Positions 22,821 through 34,034 of a stretch of 64,000 bases of DNA are shown piece after piece. Under the pieces are notes generated by a model. It was not told the DNA's origin, made no database searches, and saw nothing but the letters and a program-made list of their open reading frames with translations. Source of the stretch: Polytrichum commune. Taxonomy: Eukaryota; Streptophyta; Polytrichopsida; Polytrichales; Polytrichaceae. Location of the stretch: the NCBI GenBank assembly GCA_950295325.1, contig OX485803.1:22878001-22942000 (forward strand). Direction: 5' to 3'. Numbering within the stretch: the first letter of the stretch is position 1; the number at the start of each line of letters is the position of its first letter. The translations under genes were made by a program, and so were the position numbers.

Positions 22821-25800
22821 CTACTACTATATACTACTATTATTTATTTTCTCACAAAATAAAAAATAGAAAAAACCTCTATTCTAGTGACGTTGACTAG
22901 TGGCGTGCATAACTCCCGACGTGCCACAAAAGTCACTTGTAACCTGCCCTCACTTTTCCTTTTTTTATATTTGAGAATGAACTAACGCTACATCCATGTA
23001 TTTCATCCATAAGTCAAAGTCTCATCCAAATACATGGATGGCACTGCATGGAGGATGAAGCTCACATTTTGTCTTTCATAGTGGATGGTACGTGGGTGTT
23101 ATCCAGTTCGTTTTTCATGTTCTCCAACTTCCACTGATTAGATTTTACACCAAAAAAGAAAAAAGAAAAAGAAAAAGAAAACCTTGTCTTGCATTAGCAA
23201 ATTTACGTTGAAGCATTGGCAAAAACCGGATTGAGAATTGGATTTTCTCTTGTTAAGTTATGGTCACCAGAAGTGGATGTTTGTTGATTTGATTTTTAAA
23301 CTGGATACATAGGTCTTCTCAGTTGTGTTCATTATTGAGTGTGGAGTAGTTGATAAATGTAGGCTTAGTTCAATATCTTTAAGTAACGTGTCTTTATGGT
23401 GTTTGTTTTTTGATCCTCACCTAATCACACACTGATGAAATACATATGTTTGATTAAAAAAATTTACCAAGTAATACCCGCATACCTAATGTGGGCATTG
23501 GGGTCATTGTGACATTTTGTATATGACTGAGCGTGGAATTGAAAGTTGTGTGTTGTGTTGGTGAAAGTGGGACCTTTATAACTTCTAAGTTAATGTAGCA
23601 GCAAGTGTCATGTGACACTCTTTCGAGTTGCCACCCAACAATTACGAGTTGAAAAGCGAGGTTGATGCCATGAATAGCGTAGACCACACTAAATCAAATC
23701 TTTAGTGTGGTGTGGGGTGCCCAACTTCCCCACAAAGATCTTAAATAAACAACAACAACCAATGAGAGCGAGGTCCTTATGTCCCGCAAAGACTTTATTC
23801 ACTAGCACCTCTTTATGTCAAAAAGAACTAGCAAAAAGGGGGGGAGGGATCCACATCGTGACAAAACTGAAGTACTCTCTGACCACATGGTCCAAGTGCG
23901 AACTTGGGATTGCGTTTGTGCAAAGGAGAAGTCCTCTTGAAGAAAGTTTGTTTTTATTGCATGTTTCCACTATGAAACGACTAGGAATAAAACCCTCCAT
24001 ATATGAGAAAGTCGTAAAGAAAAATAACACCATATATGTACTAATGGTACAATAGAAAATAACATCATGTATAATTTAGACTATGGTTTTCAATTTAATG
24101 TTATAATACTATGCCTCAACTACATGCACAGACTGTAAATCGTTGAAAGAAAAAAAGAAAAAAAGAAAAAAAAGAATTATGATCAATTAAGTAAGCACAT
24201 TTATTGTCAATTTTTTTTTTTTTAATTTGGTTTAGATTGTAGGACCCCCTTCTATACATCTACATCTACTTTGAAAATTGCAAACTCCTTTGCTTTTACA
24301 TATTAAAGAAAAGCAATGCATCTCCTTATGTATATTATGTACGTTAATGCTACAAATATTTTCCCTTTTAATGCTTGCGTTATTTTTGTACATGGTATAA
24401 CAAACCCAGGGATTGCATAAGGTAGGAATGAAGGGACAAAGAGGAGGAGAGAATTTCCAAGGAGGGAGAGAGGAAGGGGAGGTAGATTTTGCTTGGTTTT
24501 GGTAGATTGTATATAGTGATCTTTCCAATGGTATGGCACCTCTATATCACTTTCTTTCTTTGAACAATTATGGGATACAATTAACCAAGGGGTTTAGTGT
24601 TAAAAGCAAAAGTGAATGTATCTAACAGTCTTTGGATGTTGAAGGTGAATAAGGCACAATGCCATGGGCTAACCAAGGGGGCGACAACCACAAAACTTGA
24701 GAATTTTGACCCCCTATCCACATGGGAGTGTGCTTAAATTTGACCTAGAGAACAAGAATATGTGGCCAACGCAATTGAAAGGGGAAAGTTGACCTCTCTA
24801 TTCCGAAACCGAAAAGTGACAATCATTTGGGTGAAAAAAATATGTTTGTTTGAATATGTTGGCATGGATCTAAGATTGTGTTATATTTTCTTGTATGTTT
24901 ATATATTTTCATCATTCAACCATGCCCCAATGTTTTCATTTCATTTAATGTCAAGTACTGAATTCAATCTACCTTATCATTAAACATTCAAAGAGGATAC
25001 ATAAGATATTGGGCACCTTCCAACTTGCATGTTTGATGACATAACAATATGATCTCTTATAGGTTGACCCACATACTGCACACAAAAATGCTCGACCAAC
25101 AAAATGGAATGAGACCCCTTCAAAACAAAGCCTAAATTTCCTTCTTTGGATTGGTTGGCACATGGAAGGGCGCCCTTAAGTAGTAGAAGAGGGAATCACA
25201 TCGGCAACCACATGACCAACACACATGACATAGGGGTGAGGGCTCAAGTTCCATCCATTGGCCTAGACTAGATTGCATGGATGAATGTACTTGTGTGGCA
25301 CTTTTGGTCTTGTATATTTCCTTGGCTAGGTGTTAATGTTGTGAAATAATACCGTGTATGTTAAATTTTGAAATGACACATCAATCCAACAACCCTTACA
25401 TGTAGCTAGGTTGTAAGTATAAATATAGACTTATGCATGAAACTTGGATATATTGAAATTGAATATGTGCTCTTCTATGCGCAAACCTTATGATAGAAAT
25501 GGTATTTACCCCTTAACGTCTGCCCAACTTGCCCCAGGTAACAAACCTTTGCCATATCAATGGGCTCATGATTATGAGCGGTAATTTAAGATTCATCCAA
25601 ACTATAACATTGTGCACGTGTTTTTCCCATGCCCATCTACTAGTCCTTGCCAACCGAAACATAATTGCAACCTTGCAATTTGTCATGAACTAAGGTTGCT
25701 AAGATATATGGAAATAAAATATGGGAATGCGGGCCAATGGCATGCAACACGACAAGACCTTGGAAGTCCACGGTGTGCAGCTCCAATGACAACTTTGGTG

Positions 25801-27001
25801 CTTCACCCAAGTTCAGGCAGTTAAGTAGAGGATACATTGTTGCCAAACTCCCCAACTCCCCAACTCCCCATTAAGCTATGGCACAAATGCCCCCCATGCA
25901 ATCACGCCCTTGGAGTTTACAGTGGACCTGTTGCATTTAGGTGAAGGCCTAACGGAGTATCTAGGCTCAATCACCGTAGTGTTCCTTTGCACTATGTTTT
26001 TTGGATGTGCAGTCCTCCCATATAGCCTTTCATGGTTGATTTGACTTCACCGTACACTTTCAATCTTGAATGCCCTCTCATTCCATGGGTTACCATGTGC
26101 AAAATGTCAACATCTGTAATGTTTGTTGGGTTTTCATCATTGCGCGGAGTGAGCGTAAGTTGGGTAGTTTCCCTGAAATGTTTGCAAACATGGGAAATTT
26201 AGGAGGCTTTGAATGTAGGTAGCGATGGGAGGAGAATTTGCCAAGCTTAGCCATGCATAATATTGCTTGGGAGGTTGGAGGGCGCCCTTGGCGTTTGCAA
26301 AATTGTTGTGACAGTTTGCGGCCATATAAAACTTTGCAATTTAATATAAGATGGAGCACCAACAACAATATACTCAATGGCAAAAAATCTCCAACCATCA
26401 TTACAAACAATCTATGGGAGAATCTTTCCCCACCACCCCCAAAACTCTATGGTTGTCATATCTTAGTTGATGCTTGGGAATTTTTACACATTGGAACCTA
26501 TTGTTGATGAAGGAGTATCTCTTGCGAATGTTGCCATCAACATGCCATCACAACGTGAATTGGAATAACGTGATGTTTGTTGTGCTTTATTGGTACCGTT
26601 GGCAACTCGCCAACCGGGCATTGGGTTGACAAAGGAGGAAGATCTTGAGGTTTTGTTGATGCTATCGATGATAGAACTGCACTGGCCTCACCAATCCCCC
26701 CCCCCCCCCACCCGGGGCTCCACAAATGAGAGGCCTTGTCACTCCCTCCCTTGAACATGGTGCACATACCCACTCGGAGTTCAAGGAGTGTGGAGGCACT
26801 TATCCTTGCAAGTGGGACCCTCTGAGAACCAAGCAAGGTGGCGAGCATTTGTAGCACGAAGTTCTCTGCACACAAGAAGACTCGACAAAATAATGAAGTG
26901 GCGCCTAGCTTCAATTTGTGGAGGAGCTTTATTAGGTCTTCATCCGAAGTTACAAGTGAGAATTGCTCACATAACATTATTCCATCTTCCACATCCTCTC
27001 T
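22821..27001. other. Gene-poor stretch, 4.2 kb
   Basis: No gene was recognised. It contains purine-rich A/G runs (about 23150-23185, 24148-24175), a T-run near 24212, a triplicated CCCCAACT near 25850-25870, and a C-run at about 26698-26710. Open frames of 116 codons (23705-24055 +) and 151 codons (26537-26992 -) carry no motif I can assign. G+C varies little, and no element ends were found. Confidence 0.4.
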
Positions 27002-28935
27002 ATGAAATTACACCTTTTATCCATTAATGTTCAGGATATCAACAACGACCAAAAAGTTGGAGTGATTGAAGACTACCTTAATAGTCTTACTCCTAATTAA
27101 GGTTGATGTCCTTTGTTTGCAAGAACATGAATGAAGAGGTGATAATGTGGATAGGAACATTAGGATGCTTTGGAAAAGAGACAACTTTTGGTCTCTTGGA
27201 TCTAGATGTAGCAATGAAGTTGAGGACATGAGAGTTGGTGTAGGGAGAGGTGAAATTGCCATGTGTTTCCATCCTAGGTTACAACCGTTAATTCTTGATC
27301 AAGGTTTTTTATTTGGAAATAGAATTCAATGGATTAGATTGAAGGGATTAGAAGGGGGGATCTTGAGATTCTTTATGTTTATGCTTCAAATTTGGTCAGG
27401 GAGATATGTGCCATGTGGAATGAAGTATTCCAATTTCTTCCATTGGATTGTAGATGGATTATGATGGGTGACTTTAATGTGGTTGAGAATCCTTCTGATA
27501 GGTCTACATCATCATGTAGCCGTCTCATGGGTTTAAAATACAATTGACATGGACATATATTAAAATAAAATAAAATATTGAAGATTATTTTAGTAGAGAT
27601 GGTGATCCTATCTACTCATGGGATAATCTTAGGGATGATGCATTAGAGTCCTTGATGGGTTGGATAGATTCTTTGTGTTCTCCAATTCGGTACAAAACCC
27701 ATCCTTTCATATTCTACATTATAAGGTCCTTGGATATTCATGTGTTTCTGACTACCATCCAATCTTTCTTCTTATTAATCTTAGTACTAGCTCTTTGGGT
27801 GGTTTCTCTTGAAATGTTAATGGTAGATTTCTTCAAGAGGTCATGGATTTTATTAAAGCATTATGGGAAGAGTCTCCTCCCCAAATTTCTTTCCTTACTA
27901 AACTTTAAGAAATTGTATAATTTTATAAACAATTTTGTATTGTTAAAGTAGTTGAGACTAGGCTTAACATATCTCTTGAGTTTTGGCAAGTTCAGCTTCA
28001 CTTTGATCCACAAAATGAAATTTATTAATCTAGCATTTAGGATCTTCGGTCTCAATTATTAGCCTTTATGGATAGGAAAAAAATGGGCATAGTATTTGGT
28101 CTAAAACCATTTATAAATGAAATTTGGGGATAAGATGAATAAATACTTATTTTCTTCAGGCAAGGAGTGTTTGGCGGGTGGCTACATCACTAAATCTCAT
28201 GATGAAGATGACATGGTAGTCTCATCGATCATAGATCTTGCAGAATTGTATAATGCATATTACTCCATGTTGTATGCTAGCCTGACACCGGATGCGCAAA
28301 GAGAGGAATGTTGTGCGGAATTCCTCCATGTAAATTCTCACTTGCTGCTTAGAAGGTGTTGGAGGCCTCCGTCACGGAAGAAGACTTACCAGCTTCATTC
28401 ATGCATTTGCAAAAGGGAAAGCCCTAGTCTAGATGGACTTATGGCCGATTTACTCAAAGTTTATTGAAGCTTCACGAGTGCATATATCACTTTCTTAGCC
28501 ACAACATGTTTCCTAATGGGGTTACATGTGACCTCATAGTGTTCTTGTTTAAAGAAGGGGATGGATTGAAATTGACGATTTGGAGACCTATCACTATACT
28601 CAACACTTCCTACAAGATTTAGGCCAAAACTCTTCAAAGTCGCCTTCAACCATTCTTAGTAGAGGCAATTGACAGAGACCAAATTTATTTCCTTTGTCTT
28701 AGATTCATCCTTGACAATGTTTTTGTAATACAAGAATCAATCCAATGGGCCGAGGAGTTGCACCAAGAATCCCTCTTTCTTAAAACTTGACTCTAGCAAG
28801 CCATGTGATAGAGTTGAGTGGAATTTTAAGTTTCAAGTTATGTTTCAAGTTATGGATGCCTAACTCTTTTTTATCAATATGATTAGATTGTTGTTCCAAG
28901 ATGGGCAATCTCTAGAGATTAATGTTAATATTTAA
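27002..28935 (+). pseudogene. L1-type LINE ORF2 remnant (endonuclease + RT start)
   Basis: Decayed retrotransposon polyprotein with many frameshifts and stops. Read across frames, the order is that of plant L1 ORF2. The apurinic endonuclease has an SINVQDINN start, VDVLCLQEH (active-site Glu), YVYASNLVRE, WIMMGDFNVVE and a closing SDYHPI near 27750. The reverse transcriptase start follows: LEASVTEEDLPASFMHLQKGKSP near 28350, then FKEGDGLKLTIWRPITILNTSYK near 28550-28620, LQSRLQPFL and KPCDRVEWNF near 28800. Homology ends at about 28935, before the YxDD core, so it is truncated as well as frameshifted. Not functional. Confidence 0.85.
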
Positions 28936-29958
28936 GTGATAGAGGCTATTGAACTTCATTGGCACATTGGTGGTGGCCTAAAATTACCTTGTTCCTGGCA
29001 GATTTGGCCAAAATTGGCCATAAACGGATAACCACTCAATAGGGACTTAAGAAAGCAATTCGCAACAAATGGCATAATGGAAGTTCCCCCTTCTACTTTG
29101 CCAAGTTGAAATATCATTTGGCACAAGTACAAAGCACAAAAAGAAGCGGCTTTCCTTTGGTCAATTATACATAAGGCGGTGGCGAACCTCCGCAGAGGTT
29201 GACAAGAGTTGCAATCATTGGAGTCAGTGGAACACAAGTTCTTCAATTTCCCACTAACTCAACCAAGTGTGGTGTTACGCAACTAACATCACATGGCAAC
29301 TCTTTGCCAAACGAGGTAACCATGGTCCTCAAGAACCTTTCGCAATGATGCAACGCCTCTTTGCAAATCACTCAAACCTTTCAACCGTATTTAGTTTTCC
29401 TCGAGGAGCGGTCTCCCATGAAGCATCTGGCGTCAACAGAATGATTTGATTCTCAACGCCTTCATTGGCCAGTGGAGAAAATCCACCAAGTCGTGAGGCA
29501 CTCTTTGCTTGACCGTGGTAGACTTGAACAACAACAAACCCTCCATGACTTGGGAAAAAACTCCAGACGTTGCATATCAAAAACGTTCTTAGAGAATTCG
29601 CACGGGGAGGTGACTATCGGAATTTTAGAAACCACATGAGATAAAAAAATAGGGTCAATTTAATTTGTTGAGGGTAAAATTTATACATTCATTAGATCTA
29701 CCATAGCTTTGGAAATATGTCCCCTACATGTTTATATGTAAAATAAGGCGATGAATAATTCCTCCATTTTAGTAATCAGTAGAAAAAAATAGGATTATAG
29801 ATATTGGATCCCCCCAAATGTGTGTAGTAGAATCACTAGAATAATTATGGGTTTGACTACTTGGATGAAGAATTGTGTAAATTTTGTCCAAATTTGAATG
29901 AAACGCGTTAGTTTGGAGGGAAACGTTGTGGATTTTTTGGGGGGAAGGAATGTTGTGA
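28936..29958. other. Unassigned sequence between the two LINE pieces
   Basis: Both strands show longish open stretches (28956-29246 - 96 codons; 29267-29449 +; 29368-29580 -) but no domain is recognisable. It is not the continuation of the L1 reverse transcriptase upstream. Confidence 0.35.
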
Positions 29959-30111
29959 CTTCTCAATGGCCCTTGGGACACCATTACATATGACGAACCC
30001 ACAATACCACCAGAACTAAGAACTGAACCACGAATAGAGAACCGAGACATACGGATATTATGTATACATCACAAAACCACACCCATCGGCTCAAGAGAAT
30101 ATGCACAACAC

Positions 30112-31782
30112 ATGGATATTATATGTAATAACTTGCAAATACCCACAACATTTAACACAATCGCACCACCCACACCAATAAATACCCCAGTAAACCGCAG
30201 TAAAAATTGGTCTCAACTCACATACCCGGCCACCCCCTCTGCCACTCAAAACACCTATACCCCACCACTCACCAACCAAGACATATGCCTACCCCTTAAA
30301 TACCAACCACAATACTATTACTACACGGATGGATCATTTATACCACCCAAAGAAATAACCCAAGAACAATGGAGAAGAGAAAAAGTTGGATATGGAATAT
30401 ACAATCCTTTTAAAAACATAAAAATCACAGAAAGATTACCAGGACTCCAAAATATACTAAGAGCTGAGCTGATGGCCATACACCACACTCTACGTCTCCT
30501 CACTACTAAATATCCAAATGAACCAGCACATATCTTCACAGACTGTCTTAACGTCTTATACCTTCTTAACACACAAACAAAACACCCAACCCCACATAAC
30601 AATCACCCAGACAAGACCATTCTTGAGTCTATAATTAAAATGTTGCAGTCTCGCACACAACCAACCACATTGCATAAAGTCAAAGCCCACACGAACATAA
30701 GTGGCAATGAAGAAGCAGACAAATTAGCAAAAATAGGTTGTAACTTAGACCATAGAGATGCCGTAGAAACATACGAACACGCACACCCTACACCATACTA
30801 CCTCCAAAGAGATTGGTGGCATTCAATGCAAGAAACGCCTGACAAAGGCCCCATCAGACACCTTGGCAAATACATCCTTAAACATGACAAAAAACATAAC
30901 CTTGAAATCATAGCTACTCAAACCCACCAATTGCATAAATGGCTTGATAACAAAGACATCAACAAAGCACTCTCAAATGATTTTTGGAATAGCCATGTCA
31001 TCACTGATAAACAAAAAATGTGCCTAGTAAAATTTAGAACCGGGCAATATATGGGACATGCTCGGAAACAACTCTTCTTCGGTAGGGACGCATACCCATC
31101 CCATACATGCCCCATTTGCAACTCCTTAGAAGCAGATACATGGTTACATGTACTCCTCAAATGCAAACAACAACACATCCATGCACTAATAACAAAACGA
31201 CATAACAAAGCAGTGTGGGAAATATGCAAACTACTCATCTCAAACAAAGTCTCAAGGCACTACATACTCATGAACGCAGAAACATACAATGAAATACCCC
31301 AAGAAAACACAGTACCAACATGGCTACTACCATGTACATGTGGTACCCAGAGATGCCATTGCAACGCTAGATTCAAGCCAGACACACTATGCATAATAGG
31401 TCATCCATATAACCATCCACCACCAGACGCTCCTACACCAGAAATTACTATCCAATTTATAGAATTCACATATTGCAATGACAGGTTTACTGCTGAAACT
31501 AGAGAAAGGAAAACCACAAAATATCAACCACTCATTAACAACATCATAGCAAGGGGATGGAACACCGCTCCACTCATAGTACTAGTAGCAGGCACCAGAG
31601 CCACCACTCATATTCCCTCAATGAAAGAACTCGAAACAAAACTTGAACTTCCACCCACACAAATCCGGAACACATTTAAACAAATCAACTTAATCGCCAT
31701 CCAATACGCACACCTAATACTAGTCCATAAAAGACGAATAGAAAATAGACAACCTATCACAGACTTACAAAACCACACATAA
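30112..31782 (+). CDS. Intact retroelement-type protein: RNase H, CCHC finger, PD-(D/E)XK-like C-terminus
   Basis: The longest uninterrupted frame in the window: 556 codons from the first ATG, and open in frame from 29959 after a TGA at 29956-29958. Residues 65-210 are a type-1 RNase H domain with all acidic positions present: YTDGS (Asp73), LRAEL (Glu119), FTDC (Asp144), then KVKAHTNISGNEEADKLAK (His193, Asp203). Residues 300-351 resemble the finger that follows RNase H in some non-LTR elements: CPIC...H...C (Cys333, Cys336, His346, Cys351). A second Cys cluster CTCGTQRCHC is at 408-417. Residues 421-500 (KPDTLCIIG ... IQFIEFTY ... KTTKYQPLI ... PLIVLVAG) resemble the C-terminal nuclease-like domain of RLE-type LINEs, with Pro-Asp at 423-424 and Glu451. 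No reverse transcriptase precedes it. Composition is strongly A+C rich on the sense strand, unlike neighbouring DNA. Either a young 5'-truncated LINE insertion or a retained stand-alone protein. Confidence 0.8.
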   Translation: MDIICNNLQIPTTFNTIAPPTPINTPVNRSKNWSQLTYPATPSATQNTYTPPLTNQDICLPLKYQPQYYYYTDGSFIPPKEITQEQWRREKVGYGIYNPFKNIKITERLPGLQNILRAELMAIHHTLRLLTTKYPNEPAHIFTDCLNVLYLLNTQTKHPTPHNNHPDKTILESIIKMLQSRTQPTTLHKVKAHTNISGNEEADKLAKIGCNLDHRDAVETYEHAHPTPYYLQRDWWHSMQETPDKGPIRHLGKYILKHDKKHNLEIIATQTHQLHKWLDNKDINKALSNDFWNSHVITDKQKMCLVKFRTGQYMGHARKQLFFGRDAYPSHTCPICNSLEADTWLHVLLKCKQQHIHALITKRHNKAVWEICKLLISNKVSRHYILMNAETYNEIPQENTVPTWLLPCTCGTQRCHCNARFKPDTLCIIGHPYNHPPPDAPTPEITIQFIEFTYCNDRFTAETRERKTTKYQPLINNIIARGWNTAPLIVLVAGTRATTHIPSMKELETKLELPPTQIRNTFKQINLIAIQYAHLILVHKRRIENRQPITDLQNHT

Positions 31783-32017
31783 GATAAATAATAAAGTTAA
31801 AATAATGATAATAACATATAACAATAAGAACAATAATAATAATATATTACCGGTTCACCGGTAAAACAATTGTCACTAACATAGTGTCTACTCCCTGCAA
31901 AGGGTGAAGTAGTATTACACCCAACGCCATTACCCTGGGGTATGGCCAAGGGTGTTCTACGAACAGACACTTTATTCACTCCGGCCCCTGTAAAAGGGAC
32001 CGGAGTTCTTCTTCTTC
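31783..32017 (+). repeat. Possible LINE 3' tail: AT-rich spacer, two hairpins, (TTC)4
   Basis: Directly after the stop codon come about 65 bases of A+T, then a perfect hairpin TTACCGGT-tc-ACCGGTAA (31847-31864), a GC-rich part, a strong hairpin ACTCCGGCCCCT / AGGGACCGGAGT (31978-32006), and a (TTC)4 run (32006-32017). A terminal stem-loop followed by a simple repeat is typical of LINE 3' ends; that this is the element's end is inferred. Confidence 0.5.
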
Positions 32018-33079
32018 TGGCCCTTGGGTTTGCTTAGGGTTTGGACAAGCATAGTGGGATGAAGGCGGTGAAGTGTTTGGGTAGGAGGTCTTGCATTGGT
32101 GAAGCGTGGCACAAAGGCGGTAGGTAAGACACATTTTTTGGAGCTTTCTTCTTTGCTCTATAGCATTCATAGCATTCACACAGGGTGTTTCACAAGCGCC
32201 AAAGATTCGGCTTGTTCCGCTCTCGTGAGGTATGTCCGCCTCATGCCAACAATTAGTTTTAGTTCTTTGTCATCATTGGTATTAAATCTCTCCAAATTTT
32301 TTGTATTATCATGACGTTGTAGAGGATATTGATATGTACCTTCACATGTATTAGAGGGTGCATAGTTATATCCTAACCCTTCACATTGTAAATATTTGGT
32401 ACAAGGTTAAATATGTTTGTGAACACAATTAAAGTAATTTTTTTCAATTTGTGTATTTATTTTTTTCAATTGAATGCAATCTTTTGTTTTGGAGTAGATA
32501 ATTATGCAAAAAATTATGTTTTATGACAATTGATTATATTTCTTGTTTTGTTCTATCCGTGTTTACAACTTGTCTATGTTAGCTTGTACATTTTGTCATC
32601 TCCATGTTCATTGGTAATCTTTTAACTAAATTCCAAGTGTTATTGATTGTGTTTTAAATGGCACTTTGAATGCTTTAGCATTGGTATAACTAATTGAAAC
32701 CGATTAAATGACAAGATGGATGGTATGGAACGTTTGTTGCTCACATAGTCGATTTTGCAATGCTATAGTATTATGTTCATTATTTGGTACCTGTACAATT
32801 TATTAAAAAAAATATGATGCTAAAAATTGGTCTCTCCAAAAAATTACAAATAAACATAGGGTGCTTAAAAATATGTCAAAGCAACTTTATATCTACAAAT
32901 AGGGAGGAAAAAAATACCAAGAGGTGCATAAATACCCCCCCATTAAATACCCCATTATTACACGTGGTTACAAAATGTAAGAGGGTGTGATCCCCCCGTG
33001 AGAATTCGATTCAGTTTAGTGGACTAAAGATCTTATTGTTAGTCATAGCAATCAATAGTTACTCGGAAAGTTAAGCCCC
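32018..33079. other. Intergenic, nothing recognised
   Basis: AT-rich, with T-runs near 32450-32465. No coding frame with a recognisable motif. Confidence 0.4.
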
Positions 33080-33310
33080 ACATGGACATTATATTATTTT
33101 TTTATTGAGACAGAAGGCCGACAAGCCAACGCCAAAGCACAAGAGGCAGTTGACCACCTGGCAAGTTCTCCGTTCAGTAGAGAGGAGATTTCACAGTCGG
33201 GATTTGAACCGCCAACCTCTTCCTTGAGATTTGGGTATCTCTCCACCATCATCCGGTAGTTTAAGGTCATCTCGGACCACATGGACATTATCTCTTGACA
33301 TCCCTCGGGT
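33080..33310 (-). mobile_element. Candidate tRNA-derived SINE, minus strand
   Basis: On the - strand the sequence GGTTCAAATCCCG (about 33199-33211) matches a Pol III B box. About 40 bases before it lies TGGTGGAGAGATACCC, a possible A-box region. The 3' end is an A-rich tail (minus strand, about 33085-33105). The body (GACAGAAGGCC...ACCACCTGGC...AGTAGAGAGGAGATTTCAC on +) recurs in part at 52702-52765. Size and 5' limit are uncertain. Confidence 0.5.
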
Positions 33311-33765
33311 GGTGCCGTTGCTTTTCTCCCTTGGTGCTTGTTCTTCTCTCCTCGCACTTAAACTTTTTTCAACATGTGCCCGAAACACAAAACCATTAAA
33401 TAGGTCATATAATAGAAAGTTTATACCTACTACCACTGTGGTGTAACAAGTGCCAGTAAATATAGCATTAACGGTCCTGCCCTGCCCTGCCCCAGGCTTT
33501 TTGTTTGTGGGCCACGCTTGGGGAATAATAAGGAAGTCATGCAGAGTGCGTGAGTGGCCCATCATGGAAGGAAGTTCAAGGAAGCTGCCCGCTTTTCCTT
33601 TCCCTTTGGCTTCCTCTTCATATCTTTATCGGTCAACCATGCCTGCCCGCCCGCCCTTTACCGTTGCCCAATTGCTCAGAACTCGGTCGGATCTCAATGG
33701 GAGTAAATCCTTAGCCGTAGGATTGGGTTCATTTGTATGGCTAGGGATATGTTCGGCTAGGGGTT

Positions 33766-34034
33766 CGTGGATCACATACGAGCGGACCTCTCATCCATCC
33801 ATCCATCCATCCATCATCAAACCTTGACCCCCCCCAACCTTCCCTTTTACGTTTGTTGGCCTTTGGTCTCGAGTGATTGGATTAGACTACTTCATGGTTT
33901 TCGAAGCTACTTATAAGGTGTGAAGTAAACCGAAGATAGTATCATTGACTTTGTATGCTATTTTAGGGTGTTTTAGGGTGTTTTTCTTCTTCTTTAGTGT
34001 GGGATGAATGAGAGGTATGTTCGTATGCGATATT
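33766..34034. mobile_element. MITE with 'acctctcatccatcc' inverted ends, copy 2
   Basis: The left end includes CACATACGAGCGGACCTCTC and a (CATC)n stretch; the right end, GATGAATGAGAGGTATGTTC then GTATGCG, is its imperfect complement. Related to 21196-21405. A C-run (33827-33834) lies inside. Ends approximate. Confidence 0.5.

Noticed and set aside
23705-24055. 116-codon open frame
   Set aside because: No domain, and it has a 71-codon antisense shadow; expected by chance over 4 kb.
26537-26992. 151-codon open frame on the minus strand
   Set aside because: Gly-rich segment comes from a C-run (26698-26710); the rest is unlike any family I know.
33199-33211. tRNA gene from the B-box-like sequence
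   Set aside because: No cloverleaf or acceptor stem can be drawn; better explained as a tRNA-derived SINE.
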